NCBI RefSeq assembly: GCF_016598475.1
Contig: NZ_JAEMUX010000035.1
Location: forward strand, 19,308-83,307
Length of the DNA: 64,000 bases
Source of the DNA: Streptomyces adelaidensis
GTDB lineage: Bacteria > Actinomycetota > Actinomycetes > Streptomycetales > Streptomycetaceae
Reading direction: 5' to 3'
Position 1 is the first letter of the stretch. Each line of letters begins with the position of its first letter. The position numbers and the translations under genes are program-made. The notes under the pieces are model-generated. The model searched no databases and had not been told where the DNA came from. It was given only the letters and a program-made list of their open reading frames with translations. Of the stretch, positions 35,601 to 43,677 are shown in pieces.

Positions 35601-35933
35601 CTGTTGCACCTCGCTCGCCTTCGTGTCGGTGTCGACACCGAAGTCGAACTGCAGCAGCACCGTCGCCGAGCCCGTGCGCGAGGTGGAGGTCATCGACTCC
35701 ACCGAGTCGACGCTCTTGACCGCGTCCTCGATGGGCTTGGCGACCTGGTCCTCGACGACGTCCGGGGACGCGCCCTGGTAGGTGGCGGTCACGGTGATCG
35801 CGGGAAAGGACAGGTCGGGCAGCAACTGCTGCTTCAGGGACGGCACTGCGTACACCGCCAGAGCGATGACGATCAGTGTGAGGAGGGCGGCCAGCTTGCG
35901 ATTGGCGAGGCTCAGCCTGGACAACCAGGACAT
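32691..35933 (-). CDS. RND (AcrB/HAE1-type) exporter, 1080 aa
   Basis: Large proton-driven inner-membrane pump. It has a first membrane helix near residue 12, a porter domain with SFPAITVTATYQGASPDVVE, central helices with the proton-relay motif AVGRVVDDSIVVLENIKRHL, a second large extracellular loop and a final set of helices (FAATGAIALLRVTDTPLG, LIGIVVTNAIVLMDL). A Ser/Gly/Thr-rich insert of about 45 residues lies in the first loop. AcrB-type pumps in Gram-positives work without an outer-membrane channel. I chose the ATG at 35933 because the first helix begins there. The two-component genes directly upstream on the same strand probably control it. Confidence 0.92.
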   Translation of the reverse strand: MSWLSRLSLANRKLAALLTLIVIALAVYAVPSLKQQLLPDLSFPAITVTATYQGASPDVVEDQVAKPIEDAVKSVDSVESMTSTSRTGSATVLLQFDFGVDTDTKASEVQQALDKGTVNLPDGVDPQVVTGGTGDQPTITLAATSDADQQQLADDLSDKVEPELKAVDGVNQVTVSGETDQVVTVTPDSDKLQDAGLTVSSIRTALTSNGGTSAGGSVDSDGKSLSIEVGGSLTSVRQVENLWLSASSGSSSSTTSGSGSPSGAGASSGLGAGATGSTGTTSTGSGSQDPVQLKDVASVKVQDSEATTLTRTNGEASLGISVTMDHDGSSVSISDDVRAKIPDLEKSLGDNARLTVISDNGPQVSESVNGLVEEGALGLLMAILIIVLFLRSVRSTLVTAVSIPLSLLIALIALWYEDYSLNVLTLGALTMAVGRVVDDSIVVLENIKRHLGYGEEKRAAILTGVREVSAAVTSSTLTTVAVFLPIGLVSGIVGELFAPFSVTVTVAMLASLVVSLTIVPVLAYWFLKPPKEAVGKDPQQFRVLVEEEERNGRLQRVYVPVIEWATRRRKTVLGLAAVLLVLTFSMVSGLKTSFLGDSGSDSLSVTQTMPAGTSLNGTDTAAKKVEEVLSAVDGVDSYQVTIGSSGGFIATSSVSDSANYSIALTDGADSSAVEDTLRDKFDKLNGAGDLTFSSNTGFGTSSDVEVTLKGDDTAALSTATDSVEKELKKVDEVTAVTSDLSQEAPQITVRAKGEAAAEHGLTETGIASSVAEAVQGSTVTRITVDGTQRDVVIRTTSDAPNSVSELRALKISTSSGDVRLDSVATVTQTEEPVERSRVDGTESVTVSVTPVGDNTGAASTAVENAVKKADLPSGVSYEMGGVTSSQNDAFGQLALAIVAAIAIVFLVLVAVFRSIRQTLILLVSIPFAATGAIALLRVTDTPLGVAALIGLLMLIGIVVTNAIVLMDLINQYRARGMSVPEAVREGGSRRLRPILMTALATIFALAPMALGITGSGGFISQPLAVVVIGGLLSSTVLTLVLIPTLYTMVETRRERRAGRKTERKHAATAETEETVLQPQA

Positions 35934-36116
35934 CTGGAGGGTCTCACTTCTGCGGTGGGACGGAGGAAAAGGAGGCCGCCCCGGGTCATGCGGTCCCGGG
36001 ACGGCGTGTCCCCCACCCTGTCCGCCTCTCCCGTCATCCGTCATCGCCCGGCCGCGGTGGTTTCCGCGTACCACGCATGCGTTATCCGGCGGATGGCGTA
36101 CCGCGTTCGCGGAGGC

Positions 36117-36791
36117 TCACTGTGTCTCGCCGGGCCGTACCAGACCGCTCTCGTAGGCGATGGTCACGAGCTGGGCTCGCTCGCTGACGCCGAGCTTGGT
36201 CATGGTGCGGTTGAGGTGCGTCTTGACGGTGTGCCGGCTGAGCCGCAGCCGCTCGGAGATGTTGTCGTTGGTGAGCCCGGTCGCCAGCAGCGTCAGTACT
36301 TCCTTCTCCCGCGGTGTCAGTTCCTCCAGCAACCGCGTCTCCTTGTCCCACGTCCGGGTCGAACTCACCCGGAAGCGGGCCATGAGAGCGGCCGTGGCCG
36401 CCGCGGACAACAGGGGCCGACCCGCGCCGACCGTCTCGATGGCGGCCAGGAGCTCCTCCGGGTCGGCACCCTTGCCGACGAATCCGCGGGCTCCGGAGCC
36501 GATCGCCTCGGCGACGTACTCGTCGATCTCGAACGTCGTGAGGATCAGCACCTTCACCCCGGCGAGGTCCGGGTCCGCGGTGATCGTCCGGGTCGCCTCG
36601 ATGCCGTCCGTGCCGGGCATCCTGATGTCCATCAGGACCACGTCGGGGTGGTGCGCACGCGCCAGGGCCACGGCTTCCGTGCCGTCCGCGGCCTCACCCA
36701 CCACCTCCATGCCGGGCGAGTTGTCGAGGAGTCGCCGCAGCATGCCACGCAACAGTGCCTGGTCGTCGGCGAGCAGGACGCGAAGAGTCAT
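36117..36791 (-). CDS. NarL/LuxR-type response regulator, 224 aa
   Basis: Receiver with RVLLADDQALLRGMLR, phosphoacceptor in VVLMDIRMPGTDG and a Lys near GARGFVGKGADPEE, followed by a LuxR helix-turn-helix LTPREKEVLTLLATGLTN and SRHTVKTHLNRTM. The ATG overlaps the stop of the kinase gene (ATGA). It lies 183 bp upstream of the RND gene on the same strand. The regulator at 55866 is closely similar and also sits beside an exporter gene. Confidence 0.93.
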   Translation of the reverse strand: MTLRVLLADDQALLRGMLRRLLDNSPGMEVVGEAADGTEAVALARAHHPDVVLMDIRMPGTDGIEATRTITADPDLAGVKVLILTTFEIDEYVAEAIGSGARGFVGKGADPEELLAAIETVGAGRPLLSAAATAALMARFRVSSTRTWDKETRLLEELTPREKEVLTLLATGLTNDNISERLRLSRHTVKTHLNRTMTKLGVSERAQLVTIAYESGLVRPGETQ

Positions 36792-38020
36792 GAGAGGTCG
36801 TTGCCCTTCCCCGCGGGTTGCGGACTGCCGGTCCGGCTCAGCGGCAGACGGGCCGCCACGGAGAAACCGCCCTGTGGTCGTATCGCGATCTCGGCAGTGC
36901 CACCGACGGCCGCCACCCGCTCCCGGATCCCGATCAGGCCGCGCCCTGTGCCGCCCCCGTTCGGCGGGCGCCATCCTGCGGGGCCTTCGTTGTCGACCGT
37001 GATGGACAGCGCGTCATGGCCGACGTCGATTGCGACCCGTGCGGTGTCCACCCCGGAGTGCTTGCGCACGTTGGTCAGTGCCTCCTGGATGATCCGGTAA
37101 CCCGTCGCGTCCACGGCCGAGGGGATGAAGCACCCCGCGCCCTGCCGGACGACCTCCACCATCAGGCCTGCCCGCTCGAACGACAGCACCAGGTCCTCGA
37201 GCCGGCCCAGCCCGGGAGCGGGCTCCAATGGTGCCGCTGCCTCCTCCGGCTGCGCGAGGAGCCCCACGATGGCGCGCAGCTCGCCGAGTGCGCCCCTCGA
37301 CCCGTCCCGGATGGCGGTGAGCAGGTCAGCCATCTGGACCGGGTCGTTCCGTCCCACGTGGACGCCGATCCCGGCCTGCGCGTTGATCAGGGTCAGTTCG
37401 TGGGCGACGACGTCATGCAACTCGCGCGCGATGCGCATCCGTTCGGCTGCCACCCGGCGGGCGGCCTCTTCCTCGCGGGTCCGTTCGGCGCGCTCCGCCC
37501 GCTCCTCCAGCGCCCGGACGTAGGCGCGGCGGTTGCGGACCGCGTCGCCGACCGCGGTGGCCAGCCCGATCCAGGCCACGGCGCCCACCCGCTGCGGTCC
37601 CAGCACCGGCCCCGTCTGAAAGAGCATCGCGGCCGCGACCGTGCCGGTGGCGACGAGAGCGGCGGCGATCAACGCCGGTCGCCGTCCCTGATGCAGCGCC
37701 AGACCGTGGAGGCCGACCATGAGGGCGGGCAGTGCGGGCGTGGGCGTACCGCCCCACGCCTGATGGACGAAGGCCAGCGCCGACAGGACGGCGACTGTCG
37801 TCATCGGCGCATGTCGCCGGGCCAGCAGGGTCGCGCCGTACGCGAGCGCGAAGGTGATACCCAGAGCACCCGGCCGTTGAAGGACCCCTGCCACCGGATC
37901 GAAGAACGCGGACAGTGCGGACATGGCGATCACGCAGCCGACGAGGCCGGACTCGCGCAGTCGGGCACGCCCCGGTCTTCGGGCGCACGTCACCCGGCCC
38001 CATCGGCCCTTGGTTGTCAT
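36788..38020 (-). CDS. NarL-type sensor histidine kinase (HisKA_3), 410 aa
   Basis: Four to five hydrophobic helices in the first 150 residues, a coiled segment (RALEERAERAERTREEEAAR), the phosphoacceptor region MRIARELHDVVAHELTLINA and a short ATPase domain with YRIIQEALTNVRKHS and GRGLIGIRERVAAVGG. It probably senses a membrane-associated signal and phosphorylates the regulator at 36117. The HK, RR and RND genes are co-directional. The ATG at 38020 is the first start of the frame. The 230-bp gap to the divergent VOC gene holds both promoters. Confidence 0.92.
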   Translation of the reverse strand: MTTKGRWGRVTCARRPGRARLRESGLVGCVIAMSALSAFFDPVAGVLQRPGALGITFALAYGATLLARRHAPMTTVAVLSALAFVHQAWGGTPTPALPALMVGLHGLALHQGRRPALIAAALVATGTVAAAMLFQTGPVLGPQRVGAVAWIGLATAVGDAVRNRRAYVRALEERAERAERTREEEAARRVAAERMRIARELHDVVAHELTLINAQAGIGVHVGRNDPVQMADLLTAIRDGSRGALGELRAIVGLLAQPEEAAAPLEPAPGLGRLEDLVLSFERAGLMVEVVRQGAGCFIPSAVDATGYRIIQEALTNVRKHSGVDTARVAIDVGHDALSITVDNEGPAGWRPPNGGGTGRGLIGIRERVAAVGGTAEIAIRPQGGFSVAARLPLSRTGSPQPAGKGNDLS

Positions 38021-38250
38021 GGTTGCAGCGTAGGCACCGGTACGGCCCTCGTTCGTCGCCTGAACGTGGCATTGGCCACTACCGCAATCGCGGTACGTGA
38101 GCGACGTGCGTCACGGGCGCGGTCGCCTGACGGACATGCCGCAGTCCCGAAACCGAGCCCGTCCCCTCACTGCCGACGGTTGACGCCTCCACCACCGCCT
38201 GCCTATTGTCCTGTAAAACGAAACTCTACTCCTGAAAAAGGGGACACAAA

Positions 38251-38745
38251 ATGGCGATCACCGGCCTCGGTCACACCGGCTTCTGGGTGAACGACCTCGA
38301 CACCATGCGCGACTTCTACACGCGGGTTCTCGGCCTGACAGTGACCGACGAGGACGAGGAACGAGGCATCGTCTTTCTCTCCTCGCGTCCCGAGGAGGAG
38401 CACCACGAGTTCGTCCTCCAGCGGGGCCGCACCGCCCCGGAGGGGGCGAAGCTCACGCATCAGGTGTCGTGGCGCGTGGACTCACTGGAGTCGGTCATCG
38501 CCTTCCACCACCGGTTCCGCGACGAAGGCATCGAGGTGCAGCAGGAAGTCACCCACGGCAACGCCATCGGCATCTACTTCTTCGACCCCGAGGGCAACCG
38601 CAACGAGGTGTACCTGCGGGTGGACCGCGACGTGCGGCAGCCGTTCCGCAAGACCCTCAACCTCGATCAGAGCCCCGCCGACGTATTCGCCGAGGCCGAG
38701 CGGCTGCTGACCGACGGCGGCCCCGCCTACCAGCCGGTCCACTAG
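38251..38745 (+). CDS. Single-module extradiol dioxygenase-like VOC protein, 164 aa
   Basis: VOC-fold protein with the metal triad visible: His in GLGHTGFWVND, His in KLTHQVSWRVD and Glu in GNRNEVYLRVD. That pattern fits small type I extradiol dioxygenases related to 2,3-dihydroxybiphenyl dioxygenase modules, which cleave catechol-like rings beside the two hydroxyls. The ATG follows an AAAAAGGGGAC box. It is followed after 44 bp by a flavin hydroxylase gene and then an FAH gene, so a hydroxylation, cleavage and hydrolysis sequence is likely. At 164 residues it has only one of the two modules found in the classical enzymes. Confidence 0.87.
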   Translation: MAITGLGHTGFWVNDLDTMRDFYTRVLGLTVTDEDEERGIVFLSSRPEEEHHEFVLQRGRTAPEGAKLTHQVSWRVDSLESVIAFHHRFRDEGIEVQQEVTHGNAIGIYFFDPEGNRNEVYLRVDRDVRQPFRKTLNLDQSPADVFAEAERLLTDGGPAYQPVH

Positions 38746-38789
38746 CCCGACGTGCCCCGCCCTCGCCGCCGACCGATGGAGCCCCGCCC

Positions 38790-40574
38790 ATGAGCGAGCC
38801 ACTGACACCACCTCAGGAAGCCCGGCACCGGTCCGGCTCCACCGCCCCGGTGGAGGCCGACGTACTCGTGGTCGGCGCCGGGCCCACGGGGCTCACGGCC
38901 GCCCATCTGCTCGGCTCACTCGGCGTACGCGTCCTGCTGGTCGAGCGCAATCCGACGACCAGCGACGACGCCAAGGCGATCAGCCTGGACGACGAGTCGC
39001 TGCGCACCCTGCAGTCGGCAGGCGTCGGCGGGGCGGTCTACCCGATCATCATGCCCGGCACGGGAACGAAGTTCTTCGGCGTCGGCGGCCGGCCCCTCGT
39101 GCACGCCCGCGGCCTCGGCGAGCAACGCTTCGGGCACCCGTTCAAGAGCTCCTTCGCCCAGCCCGACCTGGAACGGGTGCTCGTCGAGGAACTGCGCCGC
39201 CATCCCTCGGTCGAAACCCGCTTCGACACACGGCTGTTCTCGCTGGAACAGCGCACCGACGGGGTACGGGTCGGCATCGGACCGAGCGCGGGCCAGGAAC
39301 CGGTCCGGCACCTCGACGTCTCGTACGTCCTCGGCTGCGACGGCGGACGCAGCACCGTCCGAGAGCTTCTGTCCATACCCATGCGGGGGTCCAGCTTTCC
39401 CGATGTGTGGCTGGTCGCCGACACGTCGGGGGACCCCCACGACCAGCGCTACGGCATGCACCACGGGGACCCGCGCCGCCCCACGGTGATCGTGCCGGGC
39501 CGCGACGGACGGTGCCGCTACGAGTTCCTGTTGCGGCCCGGGGAGGGCAGACCCGGCCACTCCCCACCGTTCGAGCTGGTGCGCGAACTGCTGCGGCCGC
39601 ACCGCGAGATCACCCCGGACCAGGTCGAGCGCGCCGTGGCGTACACGTTCAACGCCTTGCTGGCCGACCGGTTGCGCGACGGGCGCTGCTTCCTCCTGGG
39701 CGACGCCGCACACATGATGCCGCCCTTCGCCGGACAGGGCCTCAACTCCGGCGTGCGGGACGCGGCCAACCTCTGCTGGAAGATCGCTGACGTCCTGGCC
39801 GGGCGGTGCGGAGACACACTGCTCGACACGTACGACGACGAGCGCCGCCCGCACGCCCAGGCCGTGATCGACCTCTCGGTCCGGCTCGGCCGCATCGTGA
39901 TGACCACCAGTCGCCGCCGGGCGCACCTGCGTGACCTGTTGGTACGTCTCGCCATGCGCACACCGCACGGGCGCCGGTACCTCACCGAGATGCGCTTCCG
40001 GCCGAACACCCGCGTACGTTCGGGCGCGATCGTCCCGCTGGACGGCGAGGCCGAGTCACCGGTGGGCACAGCCCTTCCGCAGCCACGCGTCCTGCACGGC
40101 CCGCAGTTCCAGGTCACCCGGCTCGACGACGTGCTCGGCCGGGGCTGGAGCCTGCTGGGCGTCGGCCTCACCGACGCCGACTGGGACGCCGCCGCACGTG
40201 CCGGCCTTCCCGCGGGCACTCGCGTGGACGTCGTCCTCGACGACCGCTCCCCCCGCGTCCGCCCGGGGCGCACCGGCGTCGCCGACGCCGACGGCCGGCT
40301 CCAGCCCCTGTTCGGCAGGCACACCGGTCGCTTCGTACTCGTCCGCCCGGACCGGCTGATCGCCGCCGTGTTCTGGCCCGACCAGAGCGACCGCGTCTCC
40401 CACAGCCTCTACCGGTTCGCACCCCGGCCGAGCCGCGGCGTCTTTCCTCCGGGGACGCGGAGCCCGGCGAAGGCCGACCCCGAGGACACCAGACCTGGGA
40501 CCGACCACACCACACCCGCCGTCAGCGTCCCCGGCACCCAGAGCATCCCCGAGATCCAAGGAGGGCCCCGATGA
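38790..40574 (+). CDS. MhpA-like FAD-dependent aromatic hydroxylase, 594 aa
   Basis: Class A flavin monooxygenase with VLVVGAGPTGLTAAHLLGSL, LVERNPTTSDDAKAISLDD, VLGCDGGRSTVREL and the signature GDAAHMMPPFAGQGLNSGVR, then DAANLCWKI. The last is characteristic of 3-(3-hydroxyphenyl)propionate hydroxylase (MhpA) and its relatives. A thioredoxin-like domain and a disordered 45-residue tail follow. GGAG lies 8 bases before the ATG. Its stop overlaps the FAH start in ATGA. It probably makes the catechol-type substrate of the VOC protein encoded before it. Confidence 0.9.
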   Translation: MSEPLTPPQEARHRSGSTAPVEADVLVVGAGPTGLTAAHLLGSLGVRVLLVERNPTTSDDAKAISLDDESLRTLQSAGVGGAVYPIIMPGTGTKFFGVGGRPLVHARGLGEQRFGHPFKSSFAQPDLERVLVEELRRHPSVETRFDTRLFSLEQRTDGVRVGIGPSAGQEPVRHLDVSYVLGCDGGRSTVRELLSIPMRGSSFPDVWLVADTSGDPHDQRYGMHHGDPRRPTVIVPGRDGRCRYEFLLRPGEGRPGHSPPFELVRELLRPHREITPDQVERAVAYTFNALLADRLRDGRCFLLGDAAHMMPPFAGQGLNSGVRDAANLCWKIADVLAGRCGDTLLDTYDDERRPHAQAVIDLSVRLGRIVMTTSRRRAHLRDLLVRLAMRTPHGRRYLTEMRFRPNTRVRSGAIVPLDGEAESPVGTALPQPRVLHGPQFQVTRLDDVLGRGWSLLGVGLTDADWDAAARAGLPAGTRVDVVLDDRSPRVRPGRTGVADADGRLQPLFGRHTGRFVLVRPDRLIAAVFWPDQSDRVSHSLYRFAPRPSRGVFPPGTRSPAKADPEDTRPGTDHTTPAVSVPGTQSIPEIQGGPR

Positions 40575-41413
40575 GGCTCAGCACCGTCCGCCTGCAAGAC
40601 GGCCGTGGCACGGCCGCCGCCCGCCAGGAAGGGGACGAGCTCGTTCTGCTGCCCTATTCCGACGTCGGGGCACTGCTGTCGAGCGGCGACGACTGGCCGG
40701 AGCGGGCGGCCGCCGAGGGCGGTGACCGCTTGCCGCTCGGGACCGCCTCCCTGGCCCCGGTCGTCCCCCACCCGAACAAGATCGTGTGCCTGGGCCTCAA
40801 CTACGCCACGCACATCAAGGAGATGGGCCGCGCGACCCCGGCCCACCCGACCCTCTTCGCCAAGTACGACGGCTCCCTCGTCGGCGCGCACGACGACGTG
40901 CACATGCCTCCGGTCAGCGATGACCTGGACTGGGAGGCGGAGCTCGGGGTCGTGATCGCCCACCGCGCACGTCATGTGAGCGCGGACAGGGCGCTGGCGC
41001 ACGTCGCCGGGTACACCGTCGTCAACGACGTCACCGTCCGGGACTGGCAGCATCGCACCCGCGAGTTCCTGTCCGGCAAGACCTTCGAGGCCACCACTCC
41101 GGTCGGGCCCTCACTCGTCACACCGGACGAACTGCCGCGCGGCGCCTCCGGGTTGACGATCAGCTGCCAGGTGGACGGCCACACCATGCAGAAGTCGAAC
41201 ACGGCGGACCTGCTCTTCGACGTCGCCACGATCATCGCGTACGTCAGCACCATCATCACGCTGTTGCCCGGTGACCTGATCGCCACGGGCACCCCCGGAG
41301 GTGTCGGTGCCGGCCGCGACCCCAAGGTCTTCCTCCGGCCGGGACAGGAACTCCTCACGGTCGTCGAAGGGATCGGAGAACTGCGCAACACGGTGGTCAA
41401 GGACAAGTTGTGA
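40571..41413 (+). CDS. FAH-family hydrolase/hydratase, 280 aa
   Basis: FAH fold with LNYATHIKEMG, the metal site DLDWEAELGVVI, NDVTVRDWQ, and the C-terminal GDLIATGTPGGVGAGRDP. It resembles the 2-hydroxyhepta-2,4-diene-1,7-dioate isomerase/acylpyruvate hydrolase group that processes ring-cleavage products. Translation is coupled to the hydroxylase gene through an ATGA overlap. Its stop overlaps the GTG of the IclR gene. It is distinct from the FAH protein at 4518, which is 37 residues longer. Confidence 0.88.
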   Translation: MRLSTVRLQDGRGTAAARQEGDELVLLPYSDVGALLSSGDDWPERAAAEGGDRLPLGTASLAPVVPHPNKIVCLGLNYATHIKEMGRATPAHPTLFAKYDGSLVGAHDDVHMPPVSDDLDWEAELGVVIAHRARHVSADRALAHVAGYTVVNDVTVRDWQHRTREFLSGKTFEATTPVGPSLVTPDELPRGASGLTISCQVDGHTMQKSNTADLLFDVATIIAYVSTIITLLPGDLIATGTPGGVGAGRDPKVFLRPGQELLTVVEGIGELRNTVVKDKL

Positions 41414-42246
41414 CGCCCGGTGCCCCTGATGGCCCCCCACGCGCTAAAGTGTCCCGCATGTCAGGAACAGGGTCCCCCAGCTATCGCGAGCGCAACTCCA
41501 CGGCCGACCGAGCCCTGGACATCCTGCTCATGTTCACCGACACCCAGCTCGTCATTTCCGGCACCGCGGTCGCCGAGCGACTCGGCGTGGCCCGCTCGAC
41601 CGCCTACCGGTACCTGCAGTCCCTCGCGAGCAGCCGCTTCCTGGAGGAGGCGCCGGGCGGAGGCTTCCGTCTGGGGCTGCGTGTCATGGAGATCGCCCGC
41701 CTGGCACGACGTAGCTACGGCCTGTCGGAATTCGCCCTTCCGGCGATGACGGCGCTGGCCGAGGACGTGAACGAGACGATCCTGCTCACCCGGCGGACCG
41801 GCGAGCTGGTCGTCTGCGTCGACCTGGCGGAAGCCGGAACGCGTGCCGTGCGCATCTCCTACGAGCGGGGCAGCACGCTCCCCCTCAATGCCGGCGCGTC
41901 AGCACTCGTCCTGCTGGCCTGGCTGCCCGAGGAAGAGGCCCGGCGGCTACTGCAATCCACGGACCTGCACCGTTTCACTCCCGCCACCCTCACGGATGTC
42001 GACACCCTCATGAAGCGGCTGGCCCACATCCGGCGCGCCGGCTACTCGGTCACCCGCGGCGAGCTCGACCCCGACGTGATGGGCATCGCCGCGCCCGTCC
42101 GGGACGAGCAGAAGCAGGTGGTGGCGGCGGTGAGCATCGCGGCCCTGGCCTCCCGTGTGTTCCCCGAGGCCGAGGCGGAGCTTGCCCGCAAGGTCCGGGA
42201 GACGGCACAGGAGATCAGTGACCGGCTGGTCGCCGTCGGAGGCTGA
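41410..42246 (+). CDS. IclR-family regulator, 278 aa
   Basis: An N-terminal winged helix (STADRALDILLMFTD, ERLGVARSTAYRYLQSLAS) precedes the IclR effector domain with RISYERGSTLPLNAGASALV and GYSVTRGELDPDVMGIAAPV. IclR proteins commonly bind an aromatic intermediate and control the neighbouring catabolic genes. I favour the GTG at 41410, which overlaps the FAH stop and follows AAGGA; an ATG at 41458 is a possible alternative. Being co-transcribed with the 38251-41413 genes, it probably regulates them and perhaps the convergent P450 operon. Confidence 0.9.
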   Translation: MTPGAPDGPPRAKVSRMSGTGSPSYRERNSTADRALDILLMFTDTQLVISGTAVAERLGVARSTAYRYLQSLASSRFLEEAPGGGFRLGLRVMEIARLARRSYGLSEFALPAMTALAEDVNETILLTRRTGELVVCVDLAEAGTRAVRISYERGSTLPLNAGASALVLLAWLPEEEARRLLQSTDLHRFTPATLTDVDTLMKRLAHIRRAGYSVTRGELDPDVMGIAAPVRDEQKQVVAAVSIAALASRVFPEAEAELARKVRETAQEISDRLVAVGG

Positions 42247-42277
42247 CACCCGCAGCCGGGCACGCCGTGCAGGAAGG

Positions 42278-43435
42278 TCAGCGGGAGGCGGAGTGCTCGC
42301 CGGCCTCGGCCAGGGCTCGGAGTGCCTTGATCGGCTTGCGCATGCCGTAGGCGACAACGGTCGAAGGGCCGTCGGGGCGTTTCCAGGTGAGCAGTGCGCG
42401 TCCGTTCTCCACACTGCCCTCCACAGTGGTGGGTTCACCGGTGAGCGGGAGAGGTCCGACGACCTTGAGGGCGAGGCCCGCGACCTCGGTCCAGAAGTAG
42501 TCGTCGTACGGCGTTCCCGTGGGCGCAAGGCCGAGGGCGGAGGCGGCGGCGACCTTGCCCTGGGCGACGGCGTTGGACCAGAACGGGGCACGCCGGTCCG
42601 GCCCGATGTCGTCGGCGCGGAGATGGGTGACGTCGCCGGCGGCGAACACGCCCGGCACCGCGGTGGCGCAGGTCTCGTCGATGCCTACGCCCAGTTGTCC
42701 GGCCAGGCCCGTGCCCGCCAGCCAGTCCGTGCAGGGCGTCTCCCCCGCGCAGGTCACCACGAGGTCCGCGGTGAGCTCGGTGCCGCCGGGCAGCATCACG
42801 CCGCGCACAGGGTCGCCCGTCGGCACGGCGAAGCCGAACGTCTGCACGCAGCTGATGCCGTATGCCTCGGCGCGTGCGGTGAGCGCGGCGGACAGGTAGC
42901 CGCCGAGGATCCGCTCCAGCGGCCGGTGGACATCCACGACGGTCACCGGAACGCCACGGGCGGCACACGCGCCGGCCACCTCCATGCCCAGAAATCCCGC
43001 GCCGACGACGATGGCGGAGGCCGCGGTCTCCAGGCGGCTGCGCAGCAGACGGGCGTCGTCCAGCGTGCGCAGGACGAGTTCGCCGCGTCGGCCGGGCGCG
43101 GCGAGCCGGCGGGCCTCGGCGCCGGTGGCGATGATCAGTGCGTCGTAGCGGAACTCTCGCCCGTCCGTGGTGGTGACGGTACGGCGGCTCGTGTCGGCCG
43201 CGGTGGCGGCCGAGCGGACGATGTGGATGTCGAGCCCGTCGAGATCCTGGAACAGGGCGTCATCGGCGCCGGGGTCCCTGAGGACGGCTTTGGACAGCGG
43301 TGGGCGCGAGTAGGCGCCGTGTGGTTCGGCGCCGATGATCGTGACCGGGCCGGTGTGACCCAGGGCCCGCAGCTCTCGTGCGGCGGTCGTCCCGGCGAGC
43401 GACTCGCCGACGATGAGCACCGAGCGCGGCGTCAC
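42278..43435 (-). CDS. FAD-dependent ferredoxin reductase, 385 aa
   Basis: Pyridine-nucleotide-disulphide oxidoreductase fold with two dinucleotide-binding sites: VLIVGESLAGTTAARELRAL at the N-terminus and AIVVGAGFLGMEVAGACAAR near residue 145. The flavin motif VPGVFAAGDVTHLR is near residue 270. The C-terminal 90 residues match the reductase C-terminal domain. It passes electrons from NAD(P)H to the ferredoxin encoded just upstream, which feeds the P450. The GTG start overlaps the ferredoxin stop. First Gly-rich motif is VGESLAG rather than the standard VGGGxAG. Confidence 0.9.
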   Translation of the reverse strand: MTPRSVLIVGESLAGTTAARELRALGHTGPVTIIGAEPHGAYSRPPLSKAVLRDPGADDALFQDLDGLDIHIVRSAATAADTSRRTVTTTDGREFRYDALIIATGAEARRLAAPGRRGELVLRTLDDARLLRSRLETAASAIVVGAGFLGMEVAGACAARGVPVTVVDVHRPLERILGGYLSAALTARAEAYGISCVQTFGFAVPTGDPVRGVMLPGGTELTADLVVTCAGETPCTDWLAGTGLAGQLGVGIDETCATAVPGVFAAGDVTHLRADDIGPDRRAPFWSNAVAQGKVAAASALGLAPTGTPYDDYFWTEVAGLALKVVGPLPLTGEPTTVEGSVENGRALLTWKRPDGPSTVVAYGMRKPIKALRALAEAGEHSASR

Positions 43436-43629
43436 GGCAGCACCCGCAGTGCGGCGACGGGACACACGTTGACGGCCACCCGGGCCGCGGACCGGTGCTC
43501 GTCGGGCACGTCGGCACCATCGAAGTGGTAGGTGAGTTCGGCGTCGTCGTCCAGGCTGAACACTTCGGGTGCCTGGTCCGCGCACAGGCCGTGGCCTTCG
43601 CAGCGGGCGTGGTCGACGGAGATCTGCAT
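43432..43629 (-). CDS. P450-type [3Fe-4S] ferredoxin, 65 aa
   Basis: A small acidic ferredoxin. Cluster ligands are Cys10 and Cys16 in CEGHGLC and Cys56 in NVCPVAAL. The middle ligand position is His13, the CXXHXXC pattern seen in P450-linked ferredoxins with an unusual 3Fe-4S cluster. I took the ATG at 43629, behind AAGGA; an upstream in-frame start lacks such a box. It lies between the P450 and the reductase genes and would shuttle electrons between them. Confidence 0.92.
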   Translation of the reverse strand: MQISVDHARCEGHGLCADQAPEVFSLDDDAELTYHFDGADVPDEHRSAARVAVNVCPVAALRVLP

Positions 43630-43677
43630 GATGTTGTCCTTCAGCAAGGGGTTCTGACCGGAGCAAGCGGCAGCCGT

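Noticed and set aside
33657..37100. A very long plus-strand open frame of 1147 codons
   Set aside because: It is antisense to the RND exporter and response regulator genes, has shadow-type composition and matches no family. High third-position GC makes stop codons rare on the opposite strand.
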